From contig JAREIK010002672.1 in assembly GCA_029783825.1 (NCBI GenBank), positions 520,260-584,259 of the forward strand: a stretch of DNA of 64,000 nucleotides, written 5' to 3'. The translations under genes and the position numbers were made by a program. This DNA comes from Sapria himalayana (taxonomy: Eukaryota > Streptophyta > Magnoliopsida > Malpighiales > Rafflesiaceae). The notes under the pieces are model-generated. The model was given only the letters and a program-made list of their open reading frames with translations, did not search any database and had not been told where the DNA came from. Below, in pieces: positions 59,348-64,000 of this stretch; positions within the stretch are counted from its first letter, which is position 1; each line of letters opens with the position of its first letter.

Positions 59348-60254
59348 TAAAGGTTTGTTTTATTAATTATACCCTCTCTTTTGGCGGAGGAATACCCTTT
59401 TTACAAACTAATAGCAACCCTTTACCCCCTTACACCCTTTCAAATTCATAAAGAAGGATTCAATAAAAAAACTCCTATTTCTATCCTTTTAGGCATATGA
59501 TATAGGTGATGAAGCGGCTTTTTAGTGCTTATTTTCTGAATTTTTCTGCTTTTTCTACCCCAGAAGATGTTGCTCCTTCCCATTTTGTTTCTTTATGTTT
59601 CCTCCTCAGCAGACTTTTCTTTACCAGCTCATCCCCTCTACCTATCTTCATCTTATATTTTCCAATATACCCTGCAAGAAAAACAAAAAACAAAACCAGA
59701 AAACCAGCTTTTCATCTTTCCTCGTTTTCCTGCCCGCTGTTCTAGAAACCTTCATAGCTGCATCGAATTTTCACTACCTTATCCTAGCCTTTACGTGCTT
59801 AGTTATTGCCTCCCTTCCTGCATTTTCTGCATTTCAAAGAACAAACACAGTCGACCAACCCTATTACATACCAGATGCCCCTATTTCAGCAGCCTTATCT
59901 CCATTTTTATCCTTGTTCCAGCCCTACCCTCTCATTGCTACTTTCCTATTCTACAAATTCTTAATGTTCCTACCTCATACAGACTCTATGACCCCATTTT
60001 AACAAATAATAACACAGTACATACTACCCCTGCATCCCAATCTCTCTAAATAAAATTAACATGATTAACAAAGTTAACACAATTAATACAATTTACACAA
60101 TAAAACAACCCTTCTCAACCCTTCACAATTCTTTATTGCCTTCACATCCCATCCAATAATCCATATCGCTATGCCAATCGTAACCTGCATCTCGAAAACA
60201 CACAACAAACACATATAATAACATGTTCTCCTATTCCCTCCTTTATCCTGTATC

Positions 60255-61267
60255 CTATGTACCCTTTATTTGCCTACATAGTCTAACATATGGAAATGCC
60301 ATTTTATCTAGCTTAGCCACCCCTGCAAATTTGTTAGGAATATCATGCCCATCAAATTTTTGCATACCCCTAAGCATGCCCTCATTTGCTAGTTTATCCG
60401 CAAGTGCATTGGCCTCCCTATATGTATGTGAAATTGTGGCCTCCAGCTCTTTCATTAATTCTCTTATATTTTCTGTGTCTTCTTTATATCTCCACATTTG
60501 TGGTCTTTTTAATGCTAGCCCTTCCACCAGCTATGAGTCCAATTGAATTTGAATCTTTTTAAGATTCAGCCTTTTGCAAATCTGAAGCCCCCTAAGCAAG
60601 ACTTGGATTTCTAATTGTAGGGCTGAATTAGCTTTATCTTTCATAGTGAAAGCTCTTATAATCAACCCCTATGCGTCCCTGATGACACCTCCTCCACCAG
60701 CTATTCCCATGTCCCTATTAAAACTTCCATCCATATTAAGAGCAAACATTCATTTGGTGGTTTAACCCAAGAAACTCTCTTTAGACCCAACCACCCTTCT
60801 TTTTTGATACTCAGCTCCCATTGAATTCTTAGTATTTTTGATGTATCAGTGTTACCAGTCTTAATCGGTTTTAATGAAGAAATAATTGAGATTTCCTTTT
60901 TTATATCTTTTAGAATTTCTTCTGAATTCATCCGTACTCCTTCAAACCTATTTCTATTTCTAGCTTTCCATATGCACCAAATAGTTACCGAGAGAATGTT
61001 ACTCCTAAACCAAGCATGAACTCGACTTCTGGTTTTCTCCACATTCCAGTGTATAAGTCTATCTTCTAATTTATCCTCTTTTAGATGTCCCCCTTCTAGC
61101 TGCCTCCATATCTCCTTTGCTATCTTCCCTTTCGAAAAGAGATGATTCGTACTTTCTATCTCTGAGTGGTAGCATTCACATCTTGATACCAGTTTTATGC
61201 CTTTTCTCTGTATATTTAAATCCACTCGTGTGGCTCCTATGAGCGTCCTCCACATTAGTGTTTTCAT
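60255..61267 (-). pseudogene. ORF2 of LINE K: zf-RVT and RNase H, frameshifted
   Basis: 61267-60701 is open over 188 residues: MKTLMWRTLIGATRVDLNIQ, VSRCECYHSEIESTNHLFSK (zf-RVT) and NILSVTIWCIWKARNRNRFE, then into the start of RNase H (LLIWMEVLIGTWE, a shifted form of the first Asp block). The middle of RNase H is broken. 60527-60255 gives IRELMKELEATISHTYREAN, ALADKLANEGM and the tail IPNKFAGVAKLDKMAFPYVR. Confidence 0.87.
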
Positions 61268-61828
61268 TTTATATGGGGTATCACTTTTCTAGAACTCTTT
61301 AAAAATTGGTCTATGTTTGTGTTTTTTCCTAATTATATTCTTTGCTGATTTAAGAGTAAATTTCCCTTCTGCATTTGGTATCCATTTCCATCCACTTTTA
61401 TTTAGTCTAGAATGAGCTTCTACTAACTCTTTTTGCTTTATCATTGACTTCTAGGCTTTAGATGCTTTTTTCGAATCTTTGAATTATTCTTTTTCCCATT
61501 CATACTTGACACGCATAAACCTTGCCCACAGGCTATTATTTTCTTTCAACATCCACCAACTTTTGTAGGCCCATGCACTAACCATATATGTAATACTTGT
61601 AAATCCCATATCTACCTCCTCCTTGGGAAAGCATAGGTCCTCCCATTTTCGTCAGTGTAATTTTGGCCTACCATCACTTTTTCCCCACAAGAAGTTCGCC
61701 ATCTCTTTTTCCAGACTCTTTATAGTCTTTTTTAAGGGATACATGATGGTTAAAATATGTGCGAGTGAACCTTGTAATACATGCGTAATCAATGCAATTA
61801 TATCCCCCATACTTAAAAGATTTTCCTT

Positions 61829-62967
61829 CTAGCCCACTATTTTTCCCTTCATTCTCGCCACCTGGTAACTTAAATATTCTTTTCTTAGTCTCCCCTCAAA
61901 AATAGGATAGCCCAAGTACATTAATGCACCTTTCTTTTGGGTAAATCCCGTAATATTTATAACTCTTTGAGCAGCTTTATCTGGTGCTTTTGCCGCGAGC
62001 ATAAATTGGCACTTCTTAATATTTAGAGTTTGACTTGTTTCCTCTTCTAGCATGTGCAATAATTCCATCAAATTAACAAGAGATTTCCTACTGGCATTTG
62101 TGAAGATGATCACATCATCTGCAGCCAAGCAACAGACTCGGGGAGTGTTCTTAGGTTGCTTAAACATTAGAATTTTCTCTTTTTCCATTTTATCTTTTAA
62201 TTTATCAGCAGTGATTCCAAGTAGATGTTGAATAAATAGGGTGATAGTGGATCTCCATGCCTTAGCCCTCTTACAGGCTTAAACTCCTCCCATATCTTCC
62301 CATTTATTATGATTCTAACCCACAAGCTTGATATACATCTATATATCAAATCTATCCAAAATTCTGAAAAGCCCATCTTACGCATTATATAGCATAAGAT
62401 TGACCATTCTACCCTATCAAATGCTTTTGACAGGTCAAGTTTTAAGACCAGATTATGACCCCTTACTTTGTCTCCAACCTCTCTCATCATTTTTGATGCC
62501 AAGCTAATCTTTTTCATTATCAGTCTATTTTTTACAAAAGCTGATTATTCTTGTGAAAGTATGTTAGGAAATATATCACTTAGCCAATTTTGTAACAACT
62601 TTGTTAAAATTTTATATATTGAGTTACATAGGCTAATTGGCGGAAAATCTTCGCATTTTTGTGGATTTTCAACTTTAGGAATAAGCACAATAAACGAGCT
62701 TGCGCACGATTTTGTAATTTCTGCTCCTGCATATATCCAGTTTATAGCATGTAACAGATTTATTTTGATAATATGCCATCAAATTTGAAAAAATGCATTG
62801 TTCCAGCCATCTGGACCAGCCGCACTATCTTTATTCATACTAAATACAGCAACCTTCACCTCTTCCTCATCTGGAAATTCAGCCAACTTCTTATTATCTT
62901 CATCTGTGACTTGATATTTTATTTTCTGTAGCAAGCTATTTCCTTCTCTCCTCACATTTTCCCACAA
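61829..62967 (-). pseudogene. ORF2 of LINE K: reverse transcriptase with deleted Tyr in YADD
   Basis: Pieces: 62967-62779 (FPDEEEVKVAVFSMNKDSAA, GPDGWNNAFF), then the fingers region in another frame (62780-62520), 62517-62197 (LVLKLDLSKAFDRVEWSILC, motif A; RGLRHGDPLSPYLFNIYLES, motif B) and 62188-61829 (VCCLAADDVIIFTNASRKSL, motif C). In motif C the family LAYADD is LAADD: one codon, Tyr, is missing (near 62123), while the two Asp remain. The residue next to the catalytic Asp pair helps place the incoming nucleotide, so activity would be damaged. Confidence 0.88.
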
Positions 62968-63049
62968 GTGTAATTTTAAATATTCTTCTAATTGTGTTTT
63001 TACCTCCTCTTCTTTTTCGACCCATTTACCCTCTAAATTTTTTATAGCT

Positions 63050-63290
63050 TTAATTTTTTTGTTTTTGGGATTTGATTTTTGCCATAGTGTGAAAGAATCT
63101 AGTATTATTATCTCCCTCCTTAAGCCACTTAATTCTAGCTCTTTGTTTCCAGAAAACTTTTTCCATGTTTATACTAAGTCTCAATTCTGCCTCTACTCGA
63201 CTTAATTCTACTCGTCTATCCTCATTTTGATCTCTCTCATATTCTATTTCACTCTTCTCCACCTTTTCCTCCGCCTACTTTATATTTCTA
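63050..63290 (-). pseudogene. ORF2 of LINE K: linker between endonuclease and RT
   Basis: EKSEIEYERDQNEDRRVELS, RVEAELRLSINMEKVFWKQR and ARIKWLKEGDNNTRFFHTMA: the charged coiled region and the WLKEGD..T.FFH motif that precede the RT in plant LINEs. It is cut off by the truncation at about 63290. Confidence 0.82.
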
Positions 63291-64000
63291 TTTCACTCTT
63301 CTTCATATTCTTTTTTTTCTTCTTCTTATTCTTCTTCAACTTCTTCTTCTTTTGCTTCTTTTTCTTCTCCTCCTTTTTCTTCTTCTTCTTTTTTCTTCTT
63401 CTACTTCTACTTCTTCTTATGCTCCTTCTTCTTCGTAGTCATCATCATCATCTTCTTCTTCTATGCTTCTTCTTCTTCTACTTAATCTTCATCATCATCA
63501 TCATCTTCTTCTTATTCATCATCATCATCATCATCTTCTACTACTACTACTACTACTTCTTCTTCTTCTTCTTCATCTACTACTACTACTACTTCTTCTT
63601 CTTCTTCTTCTTCTGCTTATTATTATTATTATTATTATTCTTCTTCTTCTTCTGCTTCTTATTATTCTTCATCTACTACTACTTCTTCTTCTTCTTCTTT
63701 TGCTTCTTCGTCTTCTTCTTCTTCTTCTTCTTCTTCTTCTTCTTCTTCTGCTTATGCTTCTTCTTGTTCTTGTTCTTCTTCATCTTCACCTTCTTTTTCT
63801 TCTACTTCTACTTCTTCTTCTTTTTCTTCTTCTTCTTCTTCTTCTTTTTCTACTTCTACTACTACTACTTCTTCTTCTTCTTCTTCTTTTTCTTCTTCTT
63901 CTGCTTCTTCTTCTTCTTCTACTTCTTTTACCTTTGCTTCTTCTTCATCTTCTTCTTATTCTTCTTCTTTATTTTCTACTTTATCTTGTTCTTCTTCTTC
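63291..64000. repeat. (TTC)n-rich array at the right edge
   Basis: TTC repeats with TAC, ATC, TAT and TGC runs ((TAC)n at 63540-63556, (TTA)n at 63618-63640). By position it should be the tail of another minus-strand LINE beyond the window. Confidence 0.9.

Larger units (their letters stand above)
59348..63290 (-). mobile_element. LINE copy K, 5'-truncated upstream of RT
   Basis: About 3.9 kb. Terminal core at 59372-59391, 3' UTR to 60254, ORF2 remnant to about 63290, where a TTC array begins in the middle of the linker between endonuclease and RT. A separate subfamily from B/H and D by its protein sequence. The 3' UTR contains a strong splice-acceptor-like stretch on the element strand (near 59665-59690: long T-run then TTGCAGG). 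Confidence 0.9.

Noticed and set aside
1..64000. Telomeric repeat
   Set aside because: The units are TTATTCTTC and TTC; no runs of the plant telomere unit TTTAGGG or its complement are visible.
1..64000. CRISPR-like array
   Set aside because: Repeats are direct short tandem units without unique spacers of constant length, in a plant-type genome.

Overview
This window is repetitive nuclear DNA from a flowering plant, probably a dicot. I see no intact host gene, no RNA gene and no CRISPR. The evidence for a plant is the LINE type (ORF1 with a DUF4283-like domain and CCHC knuckle; ORF2 with endonuclease, reverse transcriptase, zf-RVT and RVT_3-type RNase H), a CACTA DNA transposon, and captured fragments of plant NUP93 and tripeptidyl peptidase II (TPP2).

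Layout. Eleven LINE 3' ends occur (copies A to K), at about 2242, 3777, 29769, 32378, 39894, 43237, 44859, 47912, 54837, 58063 and 59348. All eleven copies lie on the minus strand. Copies B, D and H are close to full length (about 6.5 kb). The others are 5'-truncated, down to about 127 bp (G). Each 3' end carries the same terminal core, a short A-run, and then a purine-rich microsatellite tail on the element strand instead of poly(A): mainly (GAAGAATAA)n from 1 to 54.8 kb, and (GAA)n-rich from 57.4 kb on. Each 5' end abuts the tail of the next element. The window is therefore a head-to-tail chain: LINE bodies about 33 kb, tails about 20 kb.

One 11.1-kb CACTA-like transposon (13401-24539) interrupts a tail. 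It has CACTA-type ends, a TTA direct repeat on each side and no recognisable transposase. It carries same-strand fragments of host genes: TPP2, NUP93, a possible EDR2-like piece and one unassigned piece. The rest of it is very AT-rich with simple repeats.

How the parts fit together (inference). A LINE RNA ending in (GAAGAATAA)n could pair with the nicked pyrimidine strand of an existing tail and prime there. Each insertion then lands in an older copy's tail in the same orientation and brings a new tail, which is a new target. Tails also enlarge by local duplication. All LINE copies here look inactive (stops, frameshifts, lost catalytic residues), although D keeps an intact reverse transcriptase segment and H an intact zinc knuckle.
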